In this document: piece by piece, positions 1 to 11,794 of the stretch | Position numbering within the stretch: position 1 is the stretch's first letter | Layout: each line of letters begins with the position of its first letter | Assembly: GCA_963920765.1 (NCBI GenBank) | Contig: OY987243.1 | Location: 13,330,001-13,394,000 of the forward strand | DNA: 64,000 nt | Source of the DNA: Ulota crispa | Taxonomy: Eukaryota > Streptophyta > Bryopsida > Orthotrichales > Orthotrichaceae | Direction: 5' to 3' | Program-made: the position numbers and the translations under genes | The notes under the pieces: generated by a model | Databases searched by the model: none | What the model saw: only the letters and a program-made list of their open reading frames with translations | What the model was told of the DNA's origin: nothing

Positions 1-38
1 CAAGCAGCATGAGCAGAAAGATATGTTGAATTTTGCAG

Positions 39-2392
39 GTTCGGCAGACACTAGAAGCGTTTCTGATGGGATCTTTCGCCGTGTTTCAAGGTACCAATTG
101 TGAAGCACGTCCTATACGGACTCGAGTAGTCGTTCATGTATTTTTCTTCTCATGAATATTGTGTTGAAATTGATGCTGGCTCCTTCTTGTTTGCAGACTT
201 AGACTTCACTCTGCTGGAGATGAACCCGTTCACACTGGTGAACAACGTTCCGTGCCCATTGGACATGCGTGGGGAGCTTGACGACACTGCTCTTTTCAAG
301 AACTTCCAGAAGTAGGTGTTTGACTTTCTGAGGGAAATATCGTGCGCAGGGGATGGTTTTCAATGAGAAGTAAATGATTAACGTCTGGGGTTGCTTTTTT
401 GCAGGTGGGGCAATGTGGAGTTCCCTTTGCCTTTTGGAAGAACCATGACCCCTGCGGAGGACAGTATTCATAGGATGGACGAAAAGGTACATTAGTAACC
501 ACTATCTTGTTGATTACGAGGCATCTCTGTGTACTCCAATTCTTAGCTTTCGTGCACAATTCTCGTCGTATTGGTACTAGATGAACGCCTATGTGACTGC
601 AGACTGGAGCTTCGCTGAAATTGGCGATATTGAATCCGAAGGGCCGCATTTGGACCATGGTCGCTGGAGGTGGTGCCAGCGTCATCTACGCTGATACCGT
701 AAGTTGAACAGCATCGTTTCTCTTGATCCTAATGTAGATATGCAATTTCTCTTCGAAGTCGATGGTGAGGGGCCAATCATCTCAATTACTAAAGCATATA
801 TAGATCACTTTTCTGGCAACCCTTTCGCCTGAGGGCCAAGGAAAGTCGGCCTCAAAGAACTTGATTGAAAGCGGAAGTGTCCATCAAGTACTAGAGTCTA
901 GGAATTGAGCGCTGATTGAAGAATATTTCACGATATGCTTGTCCACTGCAGTGAAACTCTGGTCATTTTGTTCTCTCATTGTAGGTTGGGGATCTGGGAT
1001 ATGCAAACGAACTTGGCAATTATGCTGAGTACAGCGGAGCTCCAAATGAGGAGGAGACTTTGCAGTACGCACGTGCTTTGATTGACGTAAGTATTTTCTT
1101 GTTGCCAGTTATGAGGAGCATTTTGAATTTCTCTCCGTAGTACTGCTTTGAAGTAGAGGCGGATTAGTTTCAACCGACTCTTCTTTCACAATGAACAGCT
1201 GCTCATTTTGTCTGATTGCATCCTTTCTAGTCTTTTCTTATCCTTGTAGTAATTCTACCTTACAGGACCACTTTTCCATGCAAAATCACTATCGTTCAGT
1301 GGTGCATAGTTGCGTATGCAGAAGGGTAGTGAATCGCTATTTCGATTGTTCAAGTGGGAGAATGGATGTAGATTTTAACACATCTCTTGACCATGTCAGT
1401 GTGCCACTGCAAGCCCCGATGGACGCAAGAGGGCATTGGTGGTTGGAGGAGGCATTGCGAACTTCACTGACGTGGCAGCCACTTTCAATGGAATCATTCG
1501 AGCCATGCGTGAGAAGGTAAGGTCCCCTAGTGATTGGAGACACTCCTTAGTGTACCATTTTTGTAATAACAAAAACAGAATTTGCAATAAACGGGGACCA
1601 CATCCACAGATTGGGATAGTTGGCAATCCAGTTCAAGTTCGGTGCAAGTCATCGTGTAATTCTAGAGGGGTAGCATTGTGCATTGTTTCTTGTGAATAGC
1701 GGTAGATTAAATTCTCATTTTATTGTTTTGTAGTATGCAAACAGCGATGGTAGAGGAACCTGATTGGAGCTGAATTTTGATATTTGGGACTTGCAAGTTT
1801 CCCAATTTATCGAATATGGTGATAAAAGCTTCCATGACATTCTGTGGTGTGTTCTTTGTTGACGAGTCATTTGGTGTGTGATTGCAGCAATCAAATCTGA
1901 AAGCAGCAAGGGTGAACATTTATGTGCGAAGAGGGGGTCCCAACTACTTGAAAGGCCTTGCAAACATGCGCGCTCTAAGTGAAGAGACCGGAGTTTCAAT
2001 CGAGGTACTTTGAGTAAATACACTATCTTGTAGAGCAGGAATTTGAGAGCTGTTTGCAAACACTCTAAATTACCATGCAAAACGAGGTATCCTGCCAATT
2101 ACATGCCTAGCGCCGTTGTGCATTACGCTTCATTTCTCAAACTTTGTGCAGCCGATAATGCGTTGTAAGATCTGATTGTTGGATCAGTGCTGTGTTTTGT
2201 ATTTCGAGGATGATTAGGTTTGTTATTTCTTAATTCTGTTGTATATGGGTTTATTGCGAGTTCATTCTCTCAAGATTCAGCCAGATGTCTAAATATGGTG
2301 GATGGAATGAAAAATTTCAGGTGTATGGGCCGGAGGCAAGTATGACTGGGATTTGCAAGCAAGCTATTGATTACATTAGTGCAAGGGATTGA
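39..2392 (+). CDS. ACLA: ATP-citrate lyase subunit alpha, C-terminal part (5' end outside window)
   Basis: Cytosolic ATP-citrate lyase makes acetyl-CoA and oxaloacetate from citrate, CoA and ATP; in plants it is built of separate A and B subunits, and this is A. Exons read in one continuous frame: 39-90, 197-311, 405-486, 603-698, 985-1086, 1400-1516, 1888-2004, 2321-2392 (753 nt, 250 residues plus TGA), against about 420 residues for the family. All introns are GT-AG. The first exon ends in MGSFAVFQ; the next carries LEMNPFTLV (end of the ATP-grasp region) and [10 protein letters not shown]. Later exons carry [77 protein letters not shown] and [16 protein letters not shown], the citrate-binding/CoA-ligase-like half. 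No frameshift or lost motif is seen. The gene starts upstream of the window. Confidence 0.97.
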
Positions 2393-2669
2393 GAGTGTGT
2401 TTCTTAGGTGGTAGTAGTAGTAGACTACGATTCTTGTACTAGATTTTTTTTAGTTCAGAAAGAGACATGGTATTTGATTCGGAGGTGTTTTGGACTAGTA
2501 ATAAGAGCGTTATCAAATATCTTTCGTTAGCTGACCAAATAGTACCAGAAGTATTTCAGGAAAAAAATTACATTTTGGCATGAAGATTTGAGCCTTCAGG
2601 ATGTATATCAAAATTTGAGCAACTCTAGTTTGATACTTGTATTCCAACAAAAATTGAAAAAGTAATGTT

Positions 2670-2987
2670 TCATGTGGAAATTAATCTATAGGAGTCGTAG
2701 ATGGTTGTATCTACGCTGCAATTGCTTGCCTCATCTTCAGTATAGTCATTGTTGCTTGCCTTATCATCAAACTCATTATTGCTCGCCTCATCATCAATAT
2801 ATTCATTGTTGCTTGCCTCATTTTCATTATACTCATTGTTCCGCACCTCATTAGATGCCCTTGGGGTGTTTGGGTCTTGTCCTAAATATTTCATAAAATA
2901 CAATACAAGGTGTGTCAAGTTAGCCATACTCATGAGAATCATCCAAGATAATGAATTCCTCCTAAGGCCTAAACCAAATATCCCCAA
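2670..2987 (-). other. Open frame with acidic, Asn-rich 9-10 residue repeats (unresolved)
   Basis: A 105-codon frame whose second half repeats a unit like ASNNEYIDDE four to five times (27-30 bp at DNA level, about 2705-2855). The first half, with LVLYFMKYLGQDPNTP, is not repeated. I do not recognise a family. Acidic Asn/Glu tails of this kind occur at the ends of decayed transposase genes, but no transposase motif is visible. It could equally be a short in-frame minisatellite with no product. The opposite strand is also open, as expected for a tandem repeat. Confidence 0.2.
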
Positions 2988-3666
2988 AATCTAGTTTAGT
3001 TTTCATATTAAATATTGTTATATTAGCAACGAGTTCTGAGGTTTAACTTTACAACTACTGTAGATTTCAGTAAAGATTTGTTGAGAGTCTCAAGAAAAAA
3101 GCTGTAGTTATCAAACTAGCCAAAATGCGAAAGAAAAATTTGCCACAACTAGCATCTTGGAGCTATTGCATTTCTAAAAATTTAAAAGGAAGACTATTGC
3201 TAAGGCTTGATATTTTAGAGTTGCACACAATGCTAGATCTGGTGTTTAAGGTAACCATGTCACTATCTCATTGGTTGGTAAAAAGACAAAGAAATACCTA
3301 CTATCCATTAATTCCTTCATTTTATATACTTTAATCACTAAATAAATAATAAATTGGATGTCTTCAAATAAGCAAAATAACAATGTTCTTGAGCCTCCCA
3401 ACTCTCAACCATATTTATGAATTTGATACATCTTAGTTCAGTTTTGTTATGGCGACATATACTCAATGCAATATGCCATTTTTGGAGGCGTATATAAAAA
3501 TACTCATGTATTGTAATTCTACTGCTTAGAATGTCACAATGTTGGCCCTTTAGTTTGCATCGTTGTAATAAAAGTGACATTCACCAATGATTTGCATAAG
3601 AAACCCACAAAATTGATGGTAACCAGTTCATTGCAATTAACACCATTATTTGGACAAAATGCGTAC

Positions 3667-3867
3667 CTCCTTGCACAATAATGTTTGTTGTAGTAGATTC
3701 AGTATCCACTAAATCAATCACTTCATCAGTCACCGGATCAATCAAACTATCTACCGCTTGCTATAAGTCATCAATTTGCCCCTCCATGTCAGGCACTTTT
3801 TTGACAAGGAAATTTGTGTTTAGCAGTAACTCATCAAGCTTCCTTAGAATGTCACTTGCAAACAACA
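3667..3867 (-). pseudogene. Exon-like coding remnant with one in-frame stop
   Basis: On the minus strand a 67-codon stretch reads like real protein: LFASDILRKLDELL, then VKKVPDMEGQIDDL, a TAG, then a stretch containing VDSLIDPVTDEVIDLVDTES. It is amphipathic and acidic, unlike chance AT-rich frames. It is bounded by a plausible acceptor (TTTGGTAG before 3867) and a donor (GTACGC after 3667). The internal TAG argues for a broken gene or gene fragment. No family is recognised and no partner exon is certain; the next minus-strand open stretch, 3338-3580, may or may not belong with it. Confidence 0.3.
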
Positions 3868-3935
3868 CTACCAAATAAGCCAAGAAAATCAAAGTCACAC
3901 AAAAAGGAAAAAATGGACATCTCTAACATTGAAAA

Positions 3936-3955
3936 ATAATAATAATAATAATAAT
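3936..3955. repeat. (AAT)n microsatellite
   Basis: About six AAT triplets in a row in intergenic sequence. Confidence 0.9.
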
Positions 3956-4730
3956 GATTCACACCAAGATCTTTGTTGAAGGCATGTAATAAATTTACCT
4001 AAAAAAAGGCTGATCTTGCCCCTTCTATCCATGCAATTCCTATGTAATTTAACATGCATGTATCCAAAAAGCCCTACTTACACAATTATTGATCAAAGAT
4101 AATATTGTTTATCTAACCTAATATATGAGCAAATACATACTTAAAATTAAAAACTTCTAAGGTATTAGCAATGATCCTAAATTTTATATTCATGATTAGT
4201 TCAATTAGTTGATCATATGGCTAAAAGTGCTAGATTTCCAAATCTAAGAATCTAATATTAACAATTTTTGTAGTTGTGATTTTCTTATTTTTATACATGT
4301 TTATATAGGTTTTGTTATATGAAGTCACATTTGTGGACACCATGCCTTCAAAGTCAAATTAAATGACCAAAAAAACACCTCCCCAAGAAGGACAAATAGT
4401 TGCCCCATAAAGAGGGGCAAATGCCAAAGGACGAGGGGCCATTGCCATGGGAGTAGGGGCCATTATAACGGGAGGAGGGCCATCAACCCAAGCTGCATGC
4501 ATAAACAATGAGATTAAGGTATTTAAGTCACACTACTCTTGGTTAATTGAAAAAAAGTTGAAATTTTCAAATATTGAAATTCAAGAACAAGACTAGGTAT
4601 GAGTTTAAGTTGTCACAGAGCTCTTTGATCCTCTAAGTTAGTTAAAAGTTGTTTAAGCTAATATTCTCCAAGGATTGACAATTCAAGACTCAAGAGGCAA
4701 GACAAGGTCAAGCACAACAACAATCTCTTC

Positions 4731-5190
4731 TGGCTAAGGGCCAATTCAAATTGGGAAGTGGTCATGATTTGGGAATGTAGGAATGTCTTATTGGGTGATG
4801 GGAGGGTTTTGTCTAGTGGAACTTTCACAATAAAGCGAACATTTGGTAGATGTTAACGCCATGTCATCACCCACTCTTGCCAAAAATGAAGAGGAGTTCA
4901 CTTGTAATGCACAAGATTTGAGGTCACCTCCCAAGGTGACCCCAAATCTTATCCACTATAAAAAATTCTCCCTCTCACTTCATATGAGGTAAAGACAAAA
5001 TCATGTTAAGTGGGAACAAAACTATAACTCCAACGGACATCTGGTTCCTAGTGTGAAACCTTCCATTGGACAAACAAAATCAATGATGACATGACAATTT
5101 CCCACCAAATAAAAGTGAACAAAGCACTAGTCAAAACACTTTGTCTCCTAGGGTGTCCACTTTAGGTTTGAACTGGCCCTAAGTGCTAAT
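4731..5190. mobile_element. Inverted-repeat element (MITE-like), about 460 bp
   Basis: The left end (TAAGGGCCAATTCAAAT) pairs imperfectly with the right end (GTTTGAACTGGCCCTAAG). A strong hairpin lies near the centre at about 4908-4957, where AAGATTTGAGGTCACCTC meets its complement. There is no coding capacity. The rest of 3956-5497 is AT-rich and holds nothing I can name, apart from a short G-rich stretch with repeated GGGGCCATT motifs at about 4425-4475. Confidence 0.45.
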
Positions 5191-5497
5191 TATCTCATAT
5201 TTTAGTCGTTAATTTTTTATTGTTTAGAAAATTTATGTTTTTAGATAAAATTATTTAAAAGAAATTCAATAATTTTTTTGAAGATTTTATTTATTTTTTG
5301 TTATTTTCACTAATTAGAATAAATTTATTAAAATTATAATAAATATATTTATTTTTTTATACTATAGAAATAAAATCTTCCCTTTTTTTCCCAACTCGAT
5401 AAATTTTAATCAATAATAATTTTTGATTTTGATCAATTATAATTTTTTTTATTTTTGTGACAAAGAGTTGGGAGTTGGAACACTATGAAAAGTGTCG

Positions 5498-5785
5498 CTA
5501 ACCATGAATAAGTTTATTCCATTCACAAAGATTGTTGACGACAAAATCCGTCATAACTGTCACTGAAGTATATTTTCGTGTCATTTCACGGCACGCTTTG
5601 TCCAAATCAGCGTTGCTGGTGATGAGCTTTTCCTTGTTTTTCTTGTTGGTATAGAAGAGAGCGAGTTTATGATTTGTAGGGATTCCATACTCCCGACGCA
5701 TCATGTCTGCAAACTTTTGAAACGTCATCCAACCGGAAAATGCTCCAACAATAACATGACGGCGCTCGCGATCGCCACACATGAC
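5498..5785 (-). CDS. Terminal exon encoding a PB1-like domain (orphan exon)
   Basis: An acceptor (TTCTTACAG) is followed at 5785 by 95 codons and a TAG. The frame starts VMCGDRERRHVIVGAFSG, continues with TFQKFADMMRREYGIP, then LALFYTNKKNKEKLITSNAD and LDKACREM. The order (basic start, a helix with spaced hydrophobics, an F-Y turn, then I-T-S-N-x-D-L) resembles a PB1 protein-interaction domain. The acidic OPCA residues are replaced by Asn/Lys, so if PB1 it would be a basic type or degenerate. The codons are more GC-rich than the surroundings, as in the real genes here. It looks like a distant paralogue of the exon at 27377-27595. No upstream exon is identified: the sequence to its right is dispersed repeat. 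It may be the end of a gene with a very long intron, or a gene relic. Confidence 0.45.
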   Translation of the reverse strand, partial: VMCGDRERRHVIVGAFSGWMTFQKFADMMRREYGIPTNHKLALFYTNKKNKEKLITSNADLDKACREMTRKYTSVTVMTDFVVNNLCEWNKLIHG

Positions 5786-5798
5786 CTGTAAGAACAAA

Positions 5799-5960
5799 AC
5801 ATTCGTAGGCTTAGCCTTTCAACAAGCTAGTACTTTTGTGGAAAAAAGTATTGTAGATTATTTTATATTAAAGGGTAAAGTTGCAGCTCATAAGGCCTCT
5901 ATTAGTAACTCTAAACTATCCTTGAAACTATTTGGATGTGTTCCTATACATGTATTAATT
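5799..5960 (+). repeat. Dispersed repeat F, partial copy 1
   Basis: Begins at CTTTCAACAAGCTA and includes TATTAAAGGGTAAAGTTGCA. The same sequence recurs at 6074-6240 in direct orientation and on the minus strand at about 41050-41215. Non-coding. Confidence 0.7.
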
Positions 5961-6000
5961 CACGTAAAAAATTGCAAAAGTCAAAAATCTTAAGGTAACC

Positions 6001-6400
6001 TTATCCATACCCAAGCGTTTAAGGGTTTAGGGTCCTTCAATGTCTTCAAAAATTTAGGATTCTTTTTGTAGGGTTAACCTTTCAACAAGCTATCATGGGA
6101 CATAATTTTTTGTGGAAAAAAAGTGTTGTAAATTATTTTATATTAAAGGGCAAAGTTGCAACTCATAAGGTCCCTATCAGCAACTCTAAACTGCCCTTGA
6201 AACTACTTGGATGTCTTCCTATACATGTACTTGATAGTCCCAATCCTGACCCTCCCAAGCTAACTCCTAAGCTGACATGTGGCAAGATTGGCTTGTGGAA
6301 GTGGAATTCACTACTCCACTTTGGGTTCAAGAGTGCGTGAAGAACAACCCAAATGTAGAGTGCAGCATTATGGACCGCTCAGGTATGGGGTAGATTACTT
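6001..6400 (+). repeat. Dispersed repeat F, longer copy
   Basis: Runs from the GCGTTTAAGGGTTTAGG block through CCTTTCAACAAGCTATC, a TATTAAAGGGCAAAGTTGC block, ACATGTGGCAAGATT and CTCCACTTTGGGTTCA. Every block recurs in the same order on the minus strand at about 40880-41300. The short open frames inside it are incidental. Confidence 0.75.
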
Positions 6401-6654
6401 TACACCAAATAATGCATTTACGTTGCCCCATGGTAATTGCTTGACATTCTACACTATATAAATACTTACAAGTACTACAATAATTTTCACCAATAGCTAT
6501 TGCAATAAATAGTTTTTAAAGGGCTTGATAATAACAACAAAGTTGTGGAAAAAAAAACTAGCCCCATCTAGGTTGGAAATCATGCAAAATCCTCATATCA
6601 AAAGAGCTACTTGCTCCTCAAAATGGCCAAGTAGTGAGTCATGAGGTAATTCTA

Positions 6655-7440
6655 TAAGGTTAGGCAACCTAAATGCACTATTTAGTGTACATCAAATAGT
6701 GCATTTAGGTAGCCCCATACTAATTTCTTGACATTCTACACTATTTGAATATTTACCAAGACTATAGTAACTTCTATCAATAATTATTGTGATAAATAAT
6801 GGAGGAAGCAAGCAAAAGTTGGGCGCAGCAACAAGCGCCAAAGCCAAAGAGCAAGGAAGCTAGAACTCTAGACCACTACAAGGGAAATTGTCCAAAATGA
6901 CAAGAGCATGTCCAAATCAACATGGCTAAATCTATAGAAATTGTTCAATTTGACAATCATTTTGTCATTTTGGACACATTTAGTCACTTTGGACATGTCA
7001 ATTAGGACACATTTAATTTTGTCAACAAAATTGGGAATTATTAATGTAACATAAAGAGAGTTGCATGCCCCTCCAAGTGACTAAGAGTGAGTCATGAGGT
7101 AATTTTGCCAAAGTAAGGCAACATAATTGTTAAAGCAACCTAAATGCATTATTTGGTGTACACTAAATATTACAATTAGGTTGCCTTAACAATTAGGTTA
7201 TCTCTACCCTAAAAAGTTACCTCATGACTCATTGCTTGACCATTGGAAGCACATACAACTTTGGAAATATTAGGAATTTAGATAATTTACAACAAGGATG
7301 CCACTAGCTTGTTTTTTCCTTAACTTCATTGTTGTTGGCTCCTTTAAAATTATTTATTGCAGTAGCTATTGATGAAAATTACTGTAAAATCAATAAGTGT
7401 TTGGATAGTGTGGAATGTCAAGAAATTAGTGTGGGGGCAA
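6655..7440. mobile_element. Inverted-repeat element of dispersed family H, with a nested CACTA-like insertion
   Basis: The left terminus (GCCCCATACTAATTTCTTGA at about 6710) reappears inverted near 7415-7440 (TCAAGAAATTAGTGTGGG). Inner blocks such as GTGAGTCATGAGGTAA also occur in both orientations. Related sequence lies at 6400-6540, 56495-56660, 56745-56945 and 57040-57120. No protein is encoded. Confidence 0.6.
6874..7022. mobile_element. CACTA-type MITE nested in a family H element
   Basis: Starts CACTACAAGGGAAATTGTCC, the CACTA (En/Spm) terminal signature. The body, with GACAATCATTTTGTCATTTT, matches 55966-56102, which keeps the opposite terminus (TTCTTGTAGTG). Each copy has one good end and one eroded end. 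Confidence 0.6.
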
Positions 7441-7664
7441 AGGCTAACCGCGATATTGAGTGTAAGTGCGGTGGTTTTGCCAAACTCCGAGTACCAGAGA
7501 CTATTTTCGCAGTCTCTTCCTTCAGGTTTCGCTAAAAAGAGGTGAGAGGTTCAAGTTTCAAGGTTTTTATAAAATAATATAATTCATTTCAATAGGCTTT
7601 TCAAAGTATGGAAAAAGAACAATTATACAACTAGAGGATATCCCAAAAAATGAAACACAAAAAT

Positions 7665-8135
7665 TAATCTAAAACACCAGTTTTTATTAGAGGAAAAATG
7701 AGCTCAAGAGAAGGTCTCACAATCTTGACACACTATCATATATATTGAGGTAGGAGAAGCATAGGTAAGGTGCCTACACAAGGATCTCTACCTTGTGTGA
7801 AATACTCAGATGTATCATGCTACACGACAAAGGGATTTGATGATGCAAAGCGATATCATAACATGACAATCACTAATGCAAGGACCTCTAGTGAGACACA
7901 AGAATAAACTACAATTAAAATTCTCAATCAAACAAAAACATTCATCAAACAAAAAGAATATAATATTGTAAAAAGGAAGTATCCTCGTGTGAAGTACCAT
8001 GTCATAGGTTGCAAATTGGTGTAGGGCATTAGTCTCTTTTCATTTAAAAAAAAGATATTACATTTAAATGCTTTTGACCCCTCTAACGACCTCCCTTGAG
8101 GGCCTTCTCTTGAGCTCATTTTTAAAAAACAACAG
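7665..8135. mobile_element. Inverted-repeat element, about 470 bp
   Basis: AAAAATGAGCTCAAGAGAAGG near 7695 is repeated inverted near 8098-8126. A small hairpin around CACAAGG...CCTTGTG lies at about 7776-7800. There is no coding content. 7441-7664 holds nothing recognisable. Confidence 0.45.
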
Positions 8136-8299
8136 TGTATTTTGTTTGATGTACACAAGATTAGAAAGAGTGTTTTATACCACTTGTTTGCACTTAAATA
8201 TCACAATGCTGGCCTAAAGCCTTAAGAATTGCACCAATATAGCTCTTGATATATTTAGCATAACATTTATTACACATGTGCGAGTTTTTGGACTAGATT

Positions 8300-8700
8300 G
8301 AGACCTTTGTTAATTACATGCATATAGGTGAGATAATGTCAAGGCATAACATCAAAAGTAAGAAACTTGAAAAGTTTGGGAGTTCCTAGCAAAAGTTGGG
8401 AAGAGAGTAAGAACCTTAAAAGTAAGCAAATCCGTAGGTGAACTCATGGCTGTGCAAATCTTGTTTGCTTGCTCGGAAACTAAAGAAAGTGCAAAAAGCA
8501 CTTGAAAGTATATTTAACTTTCAATGGAAGGCACCAGAACTCAATCACTGATCAACAAAGTATATATCAAGGCGTTTGAAATATAGAAAAAATGATCTGT
8601 AAGTAACATTTGTAGCAAGGACAAGTGGACAACCGTCACTTATAACTTTAACTAGTAAACAACTATAATCACTTTATTCATTTCTATTGATGGAATAGTT
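8300..8700. repeat. Dispersed repeat G, copy 1
   Basis: Matches 28390-28800 in the same orientation: shared blocks are TTGTTAATTACATGCAT, a purine-rich AGAGAG tract, CTCATGGCTGTGCAA, then ATATTTAACTTTCAA and GGACAACC. Divergence is high and no long frame survives in this copy. Confidence 0.55.
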
Positions 8701-8911
8701 AACTTGTGGATGAACGGACATTATTCAAATAGATCTATCCTTCATGTACTTTTTTATGAATCTCTTTTCCTTTTTTGCTTCAAACATGTAGTTCATTTCT
8801 AAAATTAAAGACATTAATTGAAGTTAAAAAGTAAAAGATTTGTTTTATGGCGTGATTCACTTTTTCTTTAAAATCGAAAGTTACTCATCCAATCTTATGT
8901 GATTGGTCAAC

Positions 8912-9829
8912 TTAATCCCTAAAATTCTTTTGTGTTTAGAGGCCCAAAATTGCTTTCAAAATATTAGTCCTCAAACCAAGGTCAAAATCTTCATTGAGAC
9001 TTATTTTTTAACAAATCCAACTGTAGGATCCTTTGGTTGACTTGCACAAGTACATTGTCCCAAAATTTCAAAATGAATATCCTTGCCAATTGCAAGATCA
9101 ATGTGCCTAAACTTCAAAATGTAGGCTTTTCTAGTCCTTCTAAAAGGTGAAGTTTTGATTTTCAAACTTTTTAGAAAAAAACATGTTGTATTTCTTGTGC
9201 AATTTTTGCAATATGTTGGAAAATGGGTTGAAAGTATATATAAAAAAATTTAACCAAAAAAAAAATTGGATTCATTTTTACAAAAATTGTAAAGTGAAAG
9301 GTATTGATGAATGAAAGATATAACTAATATGCTAATAAGTTTTGGAAGAGTTTGAAAATTGTTAATCCCAATGGTGAGAATGCTCTAACAGACAATTAAT
9401 AACTTTAATTTTCATTTTCATTTGAAAATTTTCAAAATTGAGAGTAAAAGATAACTTTATATGTTTTTTCTACCCTCTTCCTACCTTCATTGCCCGCAAA
9501 AGAAAACTCCTTGTAACTCTTACCTCATTATTTGGAATTGAGTGCTTCAATTTTTTTTGAGTAGGTATCAATCTATAAAATTCTATAAAAAAATATTAAA
9601 AAAATTTAGAATATATTTTTTGCTGCCCGGTTTGACATTAACATTGAAAAAACCTTCTAACTTTTGCAATACTTATCCAAATGACATGAAATAAAGCTTC
9701 ACATGTAGATTATGATGAGTAGCATCCTTCCTAAAAATTTCATGAAAAATTTCCAAATTATGAAGTCAATAGAGCCTGCTTGAGTTCTCATAAAGCCCAA
9801 AGTGGGTTCCTTGGGCCTTTAGGGGTTAA
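8912..9829 (+). mobile_element. TTAA-flanked element, family E
   Basis: Bounded by TTAATCCCTAAAATTC on the left and GGCCTTTAGGGGTTAA on the right. The same termini, in reverse orientation, bound 53916-55631. It is AT-rich with no transposase. TTAA at both ends fits a piggyBac/Kolobok-type target duplication. Confidence 0.55.
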
Positions 9830-9833
9830 GTAC

Positions 9834-10465
9834 TTGACCCCTAAATGTCAAAACTGTGTCTTTTTTGGCAACATAGCAATTTTGGGCAAGCTAATACTTG
9901 TATAATAATAAACAAATTCCTACAAAGTTTTAGAGGATGTGTGCTTGAGTAGCTTTCTAATACAACAATTTTCAAATCATTTCAATTTGTAGAAAAAAAT
10001 TGTTATGAAGCAATATGTGGTTTTATTTGCTCAAGGAGCAGCACAAACATAATTTTTTTAGTGTAGCTGAAATTTTGGGATCTTGCCCAAAGGTAGAGGT
10101 GTAGAATTATTTCTTTGTCAGATTTGACGCAACCTCATTTTATGTAAGGCAATTGTTTTTACTTACTATCCTTTACTTCACCTTTGTTGAAAGTACTTTA
10201 TGTTGATCATGCTTGTCAGAGCTACAATTTTTGGCTATTTTTTTTTCTTTCACTTCCAAAGTTAGCTAAATTCTAAAACTCCATCATTCACATTTTAAAA
10301 TTAGTTTTTTAATGTTGAAGCCAAAAATTGTTGAAAAAATAGCTTTGTATGTTGAACTCCCCACTTTCAATAAAAATTTCAAAAAATTATACAAATTTGT
10401 ACAATTGTAGGTACATGCCCAAAATCCCATTTGTCCTTTCAAGGGACATTTCAATTAGGGGTTAA
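9834..10465 (-). mobile_element. TTAA-type element related to family A, abutting the previous one
   Basis: The right end, read on the minus strand, is TTAACCCCTAATTGAAATG followed by the family A blocks GGGATTTTGGGCATGTACC and TTTTTTGAAATTTTTATTG. The left end TTGACCCCTAAATG sits four bases after the TTAA of the preceding element. It is shorter than the other family A copies. Confidence 0.5.
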
Positions 10466-10874
10466 ACAAGTTTATTTGCCCATACAAGCAACACAAGGTT
10501 TGAAACACAATCCATGTAATCATCTAATTCTATTGTCTTGAAGTCTTATTTTTCAAAACATATCATATAGTGAGAGAAAGTTGAAAGGTTCTTCCAAGTT
10601 GCTACTTTGCTAACAATTGTCAAAAAACAATCAAATTAATTTCATCTAAGTTGCTATATTGTTCTTAATGACAACATTAGCATCATAAACACCATATTAG
10701 GTAATCTAGGCAAAAGGGAGGTACCATTTTGTATTCCACCTTAAACCCAAAAAGTTACCTTAAACCAGATTCGAAGGTATCAGATTTAGTGTGAGCCACT
10801 AAGATTTTTTCCCTCACAAATTCCTCCTCTCAGATGAGGGCACATGTACCAAAAAAACAAACCTTGAGCTAGGT
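10466..10874. repeat. Left flank with an inverted copy beyond the next element
   Basis: The block at about 10672-10720 (with CATATTAGGTAATCTAGGC) recurs inverted at about 11826-11875, on the other side of the family A element. This suggests that element inserted into an older palindromic one. Part of this stretch (10700-10860) also matches the minus strand of 29690-29830. Confidence 0.4.
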
Positions 10875-11794
10875 TTAACCCCTATAGGACTATTGTCCCT
10901 TTGGGGGACAGGTGGGAGTTTGGGCATGTACCTTTGGATAAGCTACTTTGTGTGATTTTCTGAAACTTTCCTTGAAGGTGGGGAATTCAAAGATCTATGT
11001 AGGCATCTAATTTTTTCCTCACTTTGACAATTATTGAAGAAGTTATGCATGAAAATATGAAAAGCAAGGGAGGACTGCCCACCCGAGCAGCCCAAAAACT
11101 TTTTTAAAAATTAAAATTTGAAATTGGCTCTTTAGATTTTTTTATAGGTGAGAAGCATTGAATCATTCAATTTCAACCCATGACATGAAAGTTATGAGGA
11201 GTTTTTGTTTGCGGGCAGTTATGGAATCTCTACTCTAAAATAAACTTTGAAGTCCTTAATTTTACTTAATTTTCATTATTTTGGAAAAAAACAAAACCAA
11301 AGGATGTAGATTGTTTATCACAACATTATGACTGTTGGGATTTGCACTTTTCATTTTAATAATTAAATTCTTAACAATTTAGTGATTTGACTCATTCTCC
11401 ACTTCTTTTTATTTGCTGATTTTTCCTATGTGTTGTGTAGTTCCAATTGATTTGAAAATTCTCCCATACATAGCTAACTTGATCTCCTACATGGGAAAAA
11501 TAAAGCGCAAAGTTGCATAGAGCAATTATTTTTATATAAGAATGGTCAAAGGCTTCTAAAATTTTGAGGCAGCATGAAAAAAAAAATTTCATTTTACTTT
11601 AGATGTAAATATCTCACTCATCTCCATATGGAATGACATGATTTTTTTTCCACGAGTACCTAATCCAATCTAAGGCAAGATCCTACGGTTGGATTTCCCA
11701 AATTTTCAAAAAAAAAACCTTCTTACTAACCCCCCAAAAATGATAGTTTTGAGTGATTTTCACTGAAAAAATGACTCAATCCTTTAAGGATTAA
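10875..11794 (+). mobile_element. TTAA-flanked element, family A, full copy
   Basis: Starts TTAACCCCTATAGGAC and ends CAATCCTTTAAGGATTAA. Blocks shared with 58479-59413 along its whole length include GGGGGACAGGTGG, TTTGGGCATGTACCTTTGG and TGCGGGCAGTTATGGA, plus a late block with TCCTACGGTTGGATTTCC. The longest open frame (66 codons, minus) belongs to the repeat and is not conserved in the other copies. Non-autonomous. Confidence 0.7.

Noticed and set aside
1191-1699. Plus- and minus-strand frames within 1191-1699
   Set aside because: Overlap ACLA intron/exon sequence in the wrong frames; the true exon here is 1400-1516.
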